A DNA stretch of 64,000 nt from contig CAXKWD010000005.1 of the NCBI GenBank assembly GCA_964059195.1, forward strand, positions 91,773,882 through 91,837,881. Reading direction: 5' to 3'. Origin of the DNA: Ectobius pallidus. Taxonomy: Eukaryota > Arthropoda > Insecta > Blattodea > Ectobiidae. Positions 23,281 through 35,500 of the stretch are shown piece by piece (position 1 is the first letter of the stretch; each line of letters opens with the position of its first letter). The position numbers and the translations under genes are program-made. The notes beneath the pieces were generated by a model. That model was not told where the DNA came from, did not search any database, and saw only the letters and a list, made by a program, of their open reading frames with translations.

Positions 23281-23784
23281 CATATATGGGCAACGCCCGG
23301 CCCGGGGGCCGGATGTGGCCCGCCCCGCCTTTTGCTCCGGCCCGCGGAACATTTAAAAATCGCGCTCGAAAAACTAAATATTTTCGGTTCTCGCCAACAA
23401 GAGAGTGAGAGGGGGGAAACAAAAGCCTGAACTACGAGGGTGTTCCTCCCGGTCAGCGCTAGAAAAATGGTGCAATAGGCCTAAATCAAAGTATCGAACC
23501 AGACTTAGAGATGAAAATTTGGAAAATACTCTGCGCTTGATGCCAAAATTGATTATCTTGTTTCTAAAGTTCAAGCTCAAGCTTCTCATTAATTTCTGCT
23601 CATTGTAAGTAAATACATAATCAATTCGATATTGTTCTCATTCATGTAACTTTAGCATTATACTTTATAAATATAAAAAACCGTATCATGATTGTTTTTT
23701 CACAACTACCTATTATCTACGGCCCGCGACTTCATAAATATCGTAAAGTTTAGCCCGCATCTTTCCAAAGGTTGCCCATCCCTG
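23281..23784. mobile_element. hAT-type element (504 bp)
   Basis: Ends read CATATATGGGCAAC and, in reverse complement, CAGGGATGGGCAAC. A perfect 8-bp duplication, CCGTAGGC, flanks it at 23273-23280 and 23785-23792. Both subterminal regions contain GGCCCG-rich blocks. Overlapping frames on both strands at 23374-23608 show no transposase motif that I recognise. Confidence 0.85.
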
Positions 23785-23792
23785 CCGTAGGC

Positions 23793-26700
23793 TATATTAG
23801 GCTATATTCACTTTTTTAAATCCAAGGATACCATTCAGATCCAATTCCAATTATAGTCATGGATAGAAACATTATATTACCCTGAAATATTATAACCTCT
23901 ATTGTCATAATCTCTATTGTCCTCCCTGAAAGGAGGAACTACAAAAAACACAACCCGAAATTATTTTATTATAAATTCAGGAATTGCCTCATAGCCTATA
24001 TATTCACGGCATAGCATAGATGAGTACAAGAAAAATAGCTTAAAGTAGATAATACCATACAGACCCCTAAAACATACAAGAATTCCAATTTTCTAAGTCT
24101 CCAAGTTTGCCCTTTTCTCAAAATAAAACTGAGTTAACAATAGACTATCACATTATTTAATAGTAACCTGTATATTGCCAGGAGCTTAGATTAACTATAA
24201 TAATGGTGAGTAGATTGTTTTAGACATAAATGAGTAAGCGCAGGAAAAAATAGTCTGTTAAGCCATGTGTGATGTACAATTCTTTATCTTATCCTATTAA
24301 TTACTGAAATTATTTTACATTTTAATGTACTGTATAATACTAATTAGCCATCATTATAAGAAATTGAAAGTTTTTCGTGACATAATGATTGCTTTTTGTA
24401 TGTTTTTACGTTACTATGCGTAAATAAACACTCAATGTCTACGAGAATGTTAATATTATTAGAAATATGCAAAACTGACGCCTTTTCTGAAGAAAAAACA
24501 CGTGCTACATGATTGCAAGAAAGCTACGTTTAGTATAAACAATGAGGAGTCTTTGCAACTAAACTAGTATTGCCATTGTATTATTCATTCTTTTTGCAGG
24601 GAATAAAAGCCAATGTGAGAACCTTGTCTGTTTTCTGTCGTTTGGAGATATGTGTACAGTGTGTACAAAAAGACTGAATGATAGGATAAAACATATTGTC
24701 ACTCTCCATTGTGAACTAAAAGCGTAGAACTGTAACTCATCCACACATTGCTGTATATTGAGAGGGCACCAGAGGAATGGACTCTTCAAGAAGTATGTGT
24801 TTTTTATTTCTTCTTCAAGAAACATATCTTGCACCAGAAGGAGAACAATACTATATATTCAATGACAGCTTATTATTGAGGAGGGATGATCTCTTGACAG
24901 TTTTAACCCCGGTCAAAACTGAAAAAAGGTCTTTACACTGTGCATTTACTGGTAAAGTCAAAAACATCCAGCAAACTGTATGTTATGTCCGCCTGCATCG
25001 GAGGATTGTTTCGCGATCGTGTAAAACCACAGCACTCTGAAAGTCTTGAGAAGCAATATTTTGCTATGTAATACAATTTTCTTAATATTATCGGTATGCT
25101 AAAATCCCCGCACTTATAACGTCCATGGGAAGAAGTCTAATGATATTGGACCTAATCGGTTGACCGCTACCGGAGTAATGCCCAATTTAGTGCCAATTTT
25201 ATAGTTAATATATTAAAAAGAATTTATAAAATGCAAATCAGATCTCATGACAACACAATGTATTACATTGTTTATATACCTATGAAGTTGCAATACAGAT
25301 AGCTTTAACAAATAACATTATCCACATATTCCTTTACATATGCTTATCAAACTAGATCTTTGTTCTTCCATAAGCCCTGCTTAATGAATAAATTAAAATT
25401 AACATATTTTCTTCATATCATAATTGCAATTATCACTGAATAAACAAAAACATTCTGACACTTTGTTGCATCAGTTTACCTGATTTTTTTACTGATACCG
25501 ACAAATGCGTACTGAAAATGGGTGTGATATTTACCAATCTAAACGTAGGCTACTTATTTTAAAATCACTGTAACTGGCGCAACATGTTTTACCCTGTTTT
25601 CTGAGTAATGCTAAGAACATTCGCTGTAATTTTTTCTTCTGAAATTCAACGCTGCAAACCTAGATGTTCTAATAGTATAAAAAGGAAATGGACAAAATGT
25701 TAATGACCTACGTAATACCAACTATATCAAATATTCGTGTTATGAAAGTGTAACATTAGGCCTAATTGTCGCATATAGATGGATGTACAGTACCGTAGTG
25801 TCCATTGAATTTAGTTTTTTCTTTCTTTTTTCATAATGCACCGTATCCGGAACAGAAGGTGTTTGTGTTTGACTGGTCATTAAACTCTCGAGAGCTGTGA
25901 ACGCAAACCAGTGAGCTCGTAACGTTGCTTCCTGATGATAATACCCATGCACTATAATAGTCTATTAACCGTCATAACAATTTGTTTCGGTTCAACAGAC
26001 TTCATATAATTACTGTTGTAAGTAATCCTGTAGAGAAGAGATTTCAATAACTATGCTAGGTTTCAACAGTTTGATATAGGGCTGATAAACTAGAGACCCA
26101 GCAAAAATTGTTAGAGTTATTATTATCCATTCTTTTCGATATTTTTCGATGTGCAGCAAAATTGTTAGTTAAACCACCAGTTAAGACAAATCTGAAAAAA
26201 ATAGCAAATAAACTAGCAGATTATTATCACTGTAACGTGTTGTCATTGAATACTATTTTTAATATACCCGCGTAGGCTATATGTACTTACTACTATTAAA
26301 GCAAGCTATCTCCACAGATAACGTAACGAGAGGTGATTTATCGACAATTTCACAGAGAAATTATCTTGATTTAGATAAAAGCATAAGTGCACGGAGGTGT
26401 GATAAAATGAAAGTGAGAAAAATAAAACGATGAAATTATTGCGATAGTCACTTGCGATCGATTCAAATTCCACGACATCTTATAGGCTACTGGAATGATC
26501 ATTGATTCATTAGCTAAATAGTCTTTAATTCAAAATAGAATCGATCACCTTTTCTCTAATTGTCAAGAATATAAGAAACAAAACTAGTGAGTTGCGATAA
26601 CATACAAACAATTGCTAATCAAGAGCGGCAAGATTTTTATTTTCTCTACCACAGGAATTATAGATAGAGGAAATATTGTGTTCCAAATTCTATGTTGAGT

Positions 26701-27329
26701 TTTCATTATATATACAAGTTCTGATGATTGATGTCACGATGTCTGAGTAAACATTCGTGTCTATCGTGTGTCTTTGTTCCTACGTGTTTAATAACACATC
26801 TTGACATTGAAAATCATTTTTTTTTAAAAATGGCGTTCAAGTGTAGCATTTTCCGCGTATGAGTGACTTATTATTACTCTCACTACTCTTTAGGCCTATA
26901 TAAAAATTGTTTTTAAAAATGACTCTTATAAAAGTTTTGTTAAATTTTATTTACTAACTGCTTCTATGAATAACTACAACTTATTCGATGCATTTTGCTT
27001 AGAAATTGTCTGAAAAATAGTTATATGATAGCTGTCTCAGTCACAACACTCAGAGATGATGTGCTGTTTCATGGCCACCTCTGGATTGCTTCAAGTGGAA
27101 GGAAGTGAATGCATATTCTTTGCTTTGCGATATGAGGAAATATGAAGTGAGAAAATAGAAGTCACATGCCTCGTATGATACACACTAAAATCTATTCTGT
27201 TTTTAAAGTTTTACTTAGTGAAAATATAATGGCTTAATGTATGTGTAGATTGATAAAACTTCTAAATTGATGTAGAAGTCCCAGAAGCAGCAGATTTGTA
27301 GTAAGAAAACCAACAAAAATTGCATGAAA
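23793..27329. other. No recognisable gene
   Basis: AT-rich with frames of 70-91 codons (24559-24834 minus, 24777-25040 plus, 25740-25952 minus) lacking family signatures. A 64-bp block at 25115-25178 is a diverged copy of 13109-13170 inside the hAT element. Confidence 0.45.
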
Positions 27330-27891
27330 TTAGCAAGTGCCAGCGGCTTCGCCCGCAATTATTTTACTCAACTGCTTGATGTTTTATTAAAATTATTTAT
27401 TTAACAGAAAAATAAGTAAAACATATTTATTAAAATTGGCATCTTTTCACATATATCGCATTAATAACATCAGTTTATTCTTAATTATATTGTTTTACGC
27501 AGTAAATATAGACTACATAATTAAACTAATAAAACGAATCTTCTGCTGCCATATGTGCATACAGATTCGAAATGAAAGGGTTAAAACGAACCACAAATTC
27601 AGGAACCTTACTCAAATCACGCATAAACAATTAAAACAGTTGATAATAATTAAAAAGGTAAAAACCTGGCTTCGAGCTGCATTTCACGATTACAGCGGGT
27701 AAATAAAGCCGAAGCGATCAACAAATTGATGAGTTATATTATTGCAAAAAATTGATTCTTGTCTAGTCACCCCCAGTTGCTATGGCAAGAAGAGAAAGGC
27801 CACCTACAATCGATTTAACAATTTAATACTTTCTTGCTAATAGGTGGCGCTGGATGTACACGGAAACACAAGCTCAAATATTATATTAAGA
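27330..27891 (-). mobile_element. Non-autonomous Helitron-like element, copy 1
   Basis: Read on the minus strand it begins with TC after a host A (27892) and ends CTAA followed by a host T (27329), matching the A-TC...CTRR-T rule. Nine bases before the 3' end is the hairpin-forming GCGGGCGAAGCCGC (27343-27356). A related copy with the same 5' segment TAATATTTGAGCT-like and the same hairpin zone lies at 62110-62872, also on the minus strand. There is no Rep/helicase coding. The superfamily call rests on the termini. Confidence 0.72.
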
Positions 27892-29193
27892 TTTTTTTTC
27901 GCAAGGAATTTGTTTAATAAACAAAAATCAATACAACGACAATATGTTGCTATTTTATTTACCGGAAATGTAAGAATATGAAAAGGATAACGCGGAATAT
28001 GAGGTTTTATGCGCAGAGCAAAGAAGTGATTTAAGTGAGATCGATTAAGGGAACTGTCTGCCAGGCTCGCGAAGACACCGGATGATTTATACCTTAAGAA
28101 AAGTGCAAGACTTTGATGGATGAGGCCACCATACCAGCATCGAGAAAAGCATTGCCGTCTGTTACTACATTAATTCTGTATAGAATCCTTTTCACTCATG
28201 GTGGAGGTTTAATTTACCTAAAATTAATGTAAGTTAGTTATTTTTCCATAGAGGGCAGAGTGACAGGTGGTAAGTACAACGTCTCGAGAACCAGCTAGAC
28301 TAGCAAGAGGAAACTAATTAACCTATTAGGCCTATTCGGATATTGAAAGGGCTGAGGATTTGGTCCAAAGGCTCTAATTTAAACTTAAGAGTTATTTTGT
28401 TATCACGGTTTTTAGTCCCTCCCGGAGGAATGAGAGCCTACGTCTTGAAAAAAAAAATCCATTAACTTCGGCGACCTTCGGAGGCAGAGGAATATGTGCT
28501 ATCTCCACAATACCGACCTTTATATATATATACATATATATGTGTGTGTATCTGTGTTTTTTTTAAATATAAAGTTAGCTTTTTCCAGGCTTCATCCTAC
28601 ACATTTTGATACAACGGTTGGACTACTGGTACAATGTACATTCGAGTGCATGGAATCTTTCAGATAGTCTATAATACGCAATGATTTATGTAAAAAATAA
28701 CCAGCTCTGCGAGGTCCATTCCCTACCCCTGCGCATATCCTTTTTTCGCGTTGGCGGATACACAGCAAGGTGCTAACTGTCCATTTAATCTTTTATTTTC
28801 TCCTGAACCCAAAGCCGTTCTGTGTTCATATGCTAATGTTTAAGTTCCAAAGCACTGAAAACAAACCCATACGAGTCAGATTAATTCATGGGCTGGTGTG
28901 AGCATTCGTTGTGGGGCACGTCTGCTAGCCACTAAAATAAAATGTTTCTGTACTGCACCCCCATTTCACCGCTCACCAGGCCTGAACGTCGTTCGTAGGA
29001 TAACGTGTGTGTTCGAACTTGAATTCAAACCAATAAGAGATTGGCTCACCGAAGACTGGTGTGGTATACAGATGATACGGAGATTCAGTGCCAATTCTAA
29101 ATGAAGAAAAACGCTAGAAGAAATCAGAAGCATTGGAAAGTTTCCGTGCACTTGATTGTACTCTATCACTACCGTATGCAAAGTCTGCCCGTT
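27892..29193. other. No recognisable gene
   Basis: AT-rich with a TA/TG dinucleotide run at about 28519-28550. Overlapping frames at 28898-29181 show no family features. Confidence 0.45.
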
Positions 29194-29315
29194 CTAAGAA
29201 GGAAACCTGAAGTAAACAAAAACCAATATGCCTGTCTCACTCTAGCACATTGCTCGTATGACCTAAGAGAGAGACAGACATACTGGTTTTTGTTTACTTC
29301 AGGTTTCCTTCTTAG
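29194..29315. mobile_element. 122-bp palindromic TA-flanked MITE
   Basis: CTAAGAAGGAAACCTGAAGT at the left is a perfect inverted repeat of the right end, and pairing extends through AAACAAAAACCA to the centre. The central TGTCTCACTCT...AGAGAGACAGACA is shared with two other palindromes in this window. A TA is present at each boundary, consistent with Tc1/mariner-type insertion. Confidence 0.83.
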
Positions 29316-29516
29316 CTCGTCTCGGGTATAAAACATTCAACGGCTTTAGGTATAAGGAAATTTGCGAATCTCTTATGCCACCTAGAAAACCCTAGAACGA
29401 CTACTGTATAAAATTATATAAAAAACATGTAAATTGGATCAATGACTTACGAGTTGGACGGCTACAGGCAGACAGTCAAATAAACAGACCCTGCATTTTA
29501 GGAATGTCTACCGGTA

Positions 29517-29584
29517 ACTTATTTTATTTTATACATAGGTATATAATTATACTTATTTTATTTTATACATAGGTATATATTTAA
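29517..29584. repeat. 34-bp unit in tandem, two copies
   Basis: ACTTATTTTATTTTATACAT followed by AGGTATAT occurs twice, at 29517-29550 and 29551-29584, nearly identical. Confidence 0.9.
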
Positions 29585-31807
29585 TTAGGTACGGTACTAC
29601 TAGTATATCGAATGGACACTAGTAAATATTTAAGCATGCACTTTTATTATTATCATATTACTGTAGTTTTGTTTTGAGGGCGTTTTTAATAATTACCCCC
29701 AGTCCGCCCCTGGTAGTGATTGTCAACATCAGTACATTAAGGTTATCATTAAGGTGTCACAAGTTGACTAGCTGAATGATCTATCTTGAAGTTTCTACCT
29801 TGAGTTTCCACTAAATTATACGGAAGGAGGGGAAGCGGAAGGGAGGCTTCGATTAAGTGGATTGTGTTTGTCCACATGTTCAAGGAAGAAACTTGAGGAG
29901 GCAGGCGCACTCGGATATTAATACAAGAGAAGCCGTATTAAGATGAAAAAGTCGCACTGACGTCAAAGAACCACCTGGAATCCAGAGTATCTAAATTTAG
30001 CTTTCTGCATATCCCAGTTCAAATGCAGCCACACTTCATAAAAATAAATTTTAAAATAACTATTTATACAAGTTTCATTTCTATGCATAGGAATAATAAG
30101 AGAGCTTTGTATCATAGCTTTTATGCCTATTCTAATTTGTGGAGTTATAATTGTAAAAACATTAGTTTATACAAGCGCGCCGGCACAAAGGAAACATTGT
30201 GAGAGCTCAATTATACAAATGCAAAATGTCTATGCACAAACATTTCAGATTCTTTTTCTTTCTCCCTTATAGGGACCTTTATGCGGCCCGCGCCGCCCGG
30301 GCCTTATTACATGGGACCCTAATGAGTAACTATAGGTGCCATGATTTCTTACGACTATTGATTCAGAAGCTTAGTGCTGCTTAAATATATTTCCAGTAAT
30401 CTTTCGTTCAGCCAATCGCTAGTAAGAAAATTGACAAAATTAATACTGTAGGCCTACTTAGAGACCGTATTCTTTCTAACCAGCGATAAGTGCGAAATTC
30501 AACAACAAAAAACTGTCTTTTGCTATATTTAGCTTTACAGTGCTTAAAACATCACTTTTAGGCAAATTATATCCACGAAATTTGTTGGATTTCGCGTAAC
30601 GTGTAAATGAGCATGAAATTCGCATCCTCCAAAACGAATATTCAGAAATGTGTACAAAAATTATGTTTAAAATCGATAATTATTGAAATTTAGTTCCTTT
30701 TATGCTGTCTCTAGGACTGCTCAGAAGTTACATATACTTAAAATGATCAATTGAATAATACTCGTGTATGCCATTTAGTAGATTCTTTATTTTATGGAAA
30801 TTATCGGCAATTCTGTTTGAAAATTATTTAGGCTACAAATTTACAAAAAACTTCCCTTATTAAGGGCTGCACCTGAACGAAGGTATACAAGCAATAGGAA
30901 ATAAGTTACTATGAAATGAAATATCCCAGATATAAAGACCAGAAATTACAAAATGGAACTTCATAAAATATCGAGTAATTAATTATGGTATATCTTTCAT
31001 CGCTGAAACTAAAATGTATTGTCATTAAAAGTAAAGTTTTAAAATAATTTTAGTGTATAAGTTACTTCACACTGTTATATTCGAGTATTAATGCAATAGA
31101 AGGAGCAAACTTTATAAATATCATTTGTGAAAAATAAATTATTTCACTAAGTATCCACCGAAATGGAAGGAAGTGAATGCGAAGTTCAGCCACTTCATTT
31201 CATTAAAAAAACAGGCTCCTCTTAATACTACATTAGGTGCAATGCTTACCTGCCTTAAGCCGTGCGCAGCATTAGAGCAGAAAGATCTTAATTTCAGCAA
31301 GTTACAACCTAGTAATTATTGGGAACTGAAGAAAACTAATCTATGGCATTTTCAAATCAGCATATCATGGAATTGCGTAACGCGAACAAAATACCCAACG
31401 TGCATTTAAAAGTGTTTAGAAAGTTAGAAGAATCAGAAAACAAATACATGAGAAAAGAAAGAAGAGCTTTAAAGTTAAATGTTACGTTAGAGCTTCTGCC
31501 TTTCTTCGGATCTCAATTAAATGCCGGAAGTAGAACAATTTGTAATTGCTATGTACATTTCTCATCCTCGTTTAACTTGTTTTCACTATCACAATGTAGG
31601 GTACGTGTGACATTACCACAACAAAACAAATTTGTAAGAAAAACAAAAATCTCGCTAATTGGAAGAATTCCCTTTGAAGAAAATGTAATGCTACTTACTT
31701 AGCTACACAGCTAATTTAGCCTACATCAAAAGGTTCCGAAATCCATCCTGTTGTTAACGATGCTAGCATGAACATATTCGTGAAACATTAGACCTATTCT
31801 CCCAGAC
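29585..31807. other. No recognised gene; possible hAT end near 29697
   Basis: Around 29694-29711, CCCCCAGTCCGCCCCTG resembles a hAT-type right terminus, but no left partner was found. Frames at 31173-31409 and 31343-31702 (78 and 119 codons) overlap each other and are not recognised. Confidence 0.4.
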
Positions 31808-31813
31808 CAGTGT

Positions 31814-31895
31814 TCGCCAAACCGTCTAGTAGCTACTAGTAGCTCGCAGGGGCATCGCCAAACCGTCTAGTAGCTACTAGTAGCTCGCAGGGGCA
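31814..31895. repeat. Perfect 41-bp tandem duplication in the hAT 5' end
   Basis: 31814-31854 and 31855-31895 are identical. Each unit begins inside the terminal repeat (TCGCCAAACCG) and includes the palindrome CTAGTAGCTACTAG. Being identical, the duplication is recent compared with the decayed transposase beside it. Confidence 0.95.
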
Positions 31896-31933
31896 TTTTC
31901 GGTAGATCGCGTCAAGAGTTCTCTACTTGTGTC

Positions 31934-32275
31934 ATGGAGAATTTTGATTTTGAAGAAGATAGTCCTGCAGTGGAGTTGGAACTGATTGATTTTCCAAATG
32001 ATTTATCTGTAAAACCGCTTTCTTCAAGCTCTGAAAATATTTGGCCTCTTGTTCCTAAAGAAAAATATCCAATTTTGGTCCAGGTTGCTCTCAAAGTGAA
32101 GGCAATGTTCAGCTCTACATATCTGTGTGAGGTTTCTTTTTCCAGTATGAAATTTATTAAAAATAAGTACAGAAACAGACTCACTGATGAACAGTATTCG
32201 AATGGCAGCCACTACCTACTCTCCCAACATTAAAAAACTTGTTGATGACAAAAAAGAGTTCCATCCTTCTCATTG
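31934..32275 (+). pseudogene. hAT transposase C-terminal dimerisation segment
   Basis: A plus-strand frame (99 codons from 31934) carries an NIWPLVPKEKYP segment, then ALKVKAMFSSTYLCEVSFS and MKFIKNKYRNRLTDE. This is the conserved order of the hAT C-terminal dimerisation domain, as in ZBED/EPM2AIP1-like domesticated relatives. After RNRLTDEQ a frameshift separates the remainder, and the other frame continues with a NIKKLVDDKKEFHPSH-like tail ending near 32275. The catalytic and BED-finger parts are absent. It is therefore a fragment and not functional on its own. Confidence 0.88.
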
Positions 32276-32511
32276 AAGTTAATAAGTGTAATAAAAAAAT
32301 TCTGCCCGTATATTTGTTAATTCTTACTGACTACACTTCAATTATTTCTTTCTTATGTACAATTCCATTTCAATTTCTTTTTGTTATATACAGTTTAATA
32401 AAAATTTATTTCATATTTAGGCAATAAACAAATGTAAGATTTTTTGAATTTGGTAGTTCTTTTGGTTGGCAGCTCAGAAGCTTTATACGTTTGGCGACCT
32501 CTGTCCTAGAC

Positions 32512-35500
32512 AATGGAACCTCAGATCGGCCCCGAAACGTCGGTTATATATAAAAGTAACCACATGGGTAGAAGAATGGGAAAATATTATGTAGACCTAT
32601 TCTTTATTCGTAAAAATATGGTAAAACCCTATATGTGCAGCAAGTGACAGCCTATTATTAAGACTATTTAGATTACGGATAAGTGATAAAGCCAATATAA
32701 GAATATTTGCCGTTTCGACCACCGTCAAAGCTTTAGGCTATAGTTTTCCCGTTATCACACCTACTTGATCGCATTTATTTCAGTAAAAGTCATACCTGAA
32801 ACCTGCTTCCGACCATTATTGTGAGAGTTAAGGAATAATAATACTAAACAATTTCGTAGGGTTCTGTATAATGTAATATATATTAATACTATTTTATATT
32901 GTACATTCTAATGTTTTCACTTTATCATATTTGTTGGACATTATTATGTAAGAACAAGAAATTATGGAAGCTATATCATAACCTGCATAACCTAATATCA
33001 TTAACCTCATCTTGATTGAATTTTATTGCATTAATAAAAATAATTCATTAATACAGCATTTTGAAGGTATTCGCTAAATAGTCCTAATAAAATATATAAC
33101 TCGGAAGGTGGATACCTCATACATCACACAGAAATATTCTAGTAGGCTTACTGCTATCGCATGCCTCCACCACCACCACACCACTAATAATTTACAACAA
33201 TTATTTCACTTATTGAATAATTAAATGTAAATTGCTTTATTTTAGGATTGCCATGATTCAGATTCCCCGTCTTCATTAATCTATTAGTTTTGAGAAAAAA
33301 AATATTTTTAATAACGAACCCCAGAATAATTATGACGGGTGCGGATAATGTTAAGCTTCACGTTCTGTCTATTTCTATCCCTTATCAGTCACTTGAATCT
33401 TTCTTAACTCTGAACAATCGCTTTTAAATCACTTGGCTCCAGGAAAGAAACTTAAACATAAAACCTTAGACGAAACACATAAACAAACACAAAAACGAAC
33501 AGAATAAAATAAAATGAAACTCTATAGCTTTTGTATCATTCGGTTAAAGAATGAAGAAGTAGCCTACAGTAGTGAGCACTGGTTGAGAAGACCCTCAGTC
33601 GGATCTTGGGAGATTCCATGGTGATCATTGTGGATAATGTACCGCAATCATGATGATTACGAATGAAGTTTACACGATGGAGCGATCAAACCATAGGTCT
33701 TATTCCTGTTTGGGATGCTATGTCCACAGATAATTTTATAGCTCCAGTTGTCACTATAATTACGGCCAAGACGCTTAGCTTTGAGAGTATTTGGTTAAAG
33801 TAGGCTTGCTTATACGTGACAGTCCTCGCTCTCTTTTATTGGATTAGTTATCCATATAAAGAGATGTAACTTAAATACACGAAATTCGCTTATTTTATAT
33901 GAAGGAATGTGATAGTTTCTTATTTGATCGTAACCTATTTTTCATGGCCATGGAAAATCCAATTTCTCTAATACTGAAGTACCAAGTATGTGGTTTATTT
34001 TCTACGGAAATATATTAATAGTGAAATAGTGTATTAATTATTATCTGTGGTACGAAATGTCCCTTTGTCATCTACTTATGGAGTTGTTTATTGGCAATGA
34101 TATCACTCTCACTTTCTTTTTTAGTACTGATTAAAATAGCACATTAACTTTTTGATATTCTTTCAACGGGATCAGTATCTTCTATTAGTTGATTAAATCT
34201 TGATCAGTTATAGGATGGTTAAGGAGGGTACACCAAAACCAATCAAAATATTGTGGGAAATTCAAAGTAGGTCTATATCAATAACTTCTAGATGTTTCCG
34301 AATGCTCCCGAGTAATTTCAGCCATTTTGTTCATATCAAAAGTGACCGTCTGTGATAATATCTACCATCAATATTAATTTTGTTGCGGAAACTATAATAA
34401 AATGAATAAATATAGCAGTTCTTCTAAATTGAATCTTTGTCACCAGCCTCTGGATTCTGGTCGCAATCGCGATCTGGCGTCTGGAAATTTCGCGCCCTGT
34501 TATAAGGACGGATTAACGTAGGAAAAATTTCTCCGAGAACTACAGTTATAATCAAGATTAATGAACTGATAGCCTGACAAGATATACTGGTTGGTCAAAT
34601 GGCTAGAATAGCTAAAAGTTTTAAAAAGAGTGAAACTGCTAAAACTGACGGAAGAAATGTCATAGACTATTAAAGCTTTCAAGTACTGTTTTATAAGATT
34701 TATGATGTCTTCAAGTAAATTGCACTAAGTCGGAGGAATGACCAGGGTACGAACACATGGTGCTGATATCACGTGTAATATTGCACTTCCGCAAATTCAA
34801 CGAGTCCTATGTAGAAGCCAGAGAATCCCACAAACACCATGTTTAGCACATTCTGCTGTCGCTGCACGATGTTTTACTTATCCCACTTACAAGTTCGTTG
34901 TGGATTACAGTACAGTTGGTATGTCCGTTGAAACGAAACCAAAAATCGTTAAAGTGAATGCAACACTTTTTTTTTAAAATTGAAAACAGAAACATAATTG
35001 AGGATTATGTGGCTCATGTGTTGCTAATATAACAGTAATACTGAAAAGCCATAGAAACGTTTACTCACCTAATATCAAAACTGTAGCCTCCCTAGCATTT
35101 TGAAACAAGGTAACATAATAAAGAAAATTACAACACAGAAAAATATTAATATGTCCATGTAAATTTAATGAAGTTTTCTTTCTTTCGTTCTTTCTTTATC
35201 GTAGTTTTAATTCTCCCAAGCGACCCAAGCCGCACTGAATTGCTCATAAAAACAATGAATTGAGTATTTTCACGATCATTGATCCTCATCATGTCTACTC
35301 CATTAGGAACCATCCATCACCTTATTTATACTCGTAAAACTTAATCTAATTATATCATCATACTACAGCATGTATGTTACGAACCACGCTCAGGGATAAT
35401 GAGTTTCCAGGCACTGGTAAAATAAGTTTACTTTGAAGAGCAAGTTTGTGAATGCAAATAAGTAAATCCTTGAACGCGAGGGAATTTTACTGCATGGAAG

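Larger units (their letters stand above)
31808..32503 (+). mobile_element. hAT deletion derivative keeping a transposase 3' exon
   Basis: The left end CAGTGTTCGCCAAAC and the reverse-complemented right end CAGAGGTCGCCAAAC are terminal inverted repeats with 3 mismatches in 15. Flanking octamers TCCCAGAC (31800-31807) and TCCTAGAC (32504-32511) differ at one position. Inside are a perfect 41-bp tandem duplication and the C-terminal part of a hAT transposase (31934-32275). It is an internally deleted copy of a once-autonomous element. Confidence 0.87.

Noticed and set aside
32511..32560. CGGCCCCGAAACGTCGG, reminiscent of Penelope-type retroelement tails or a hammerhead core
   Set aside because: The CTGATGA core and the stems required for a hammerhead ribozyme are not present, and no other element sequence lies nearby.
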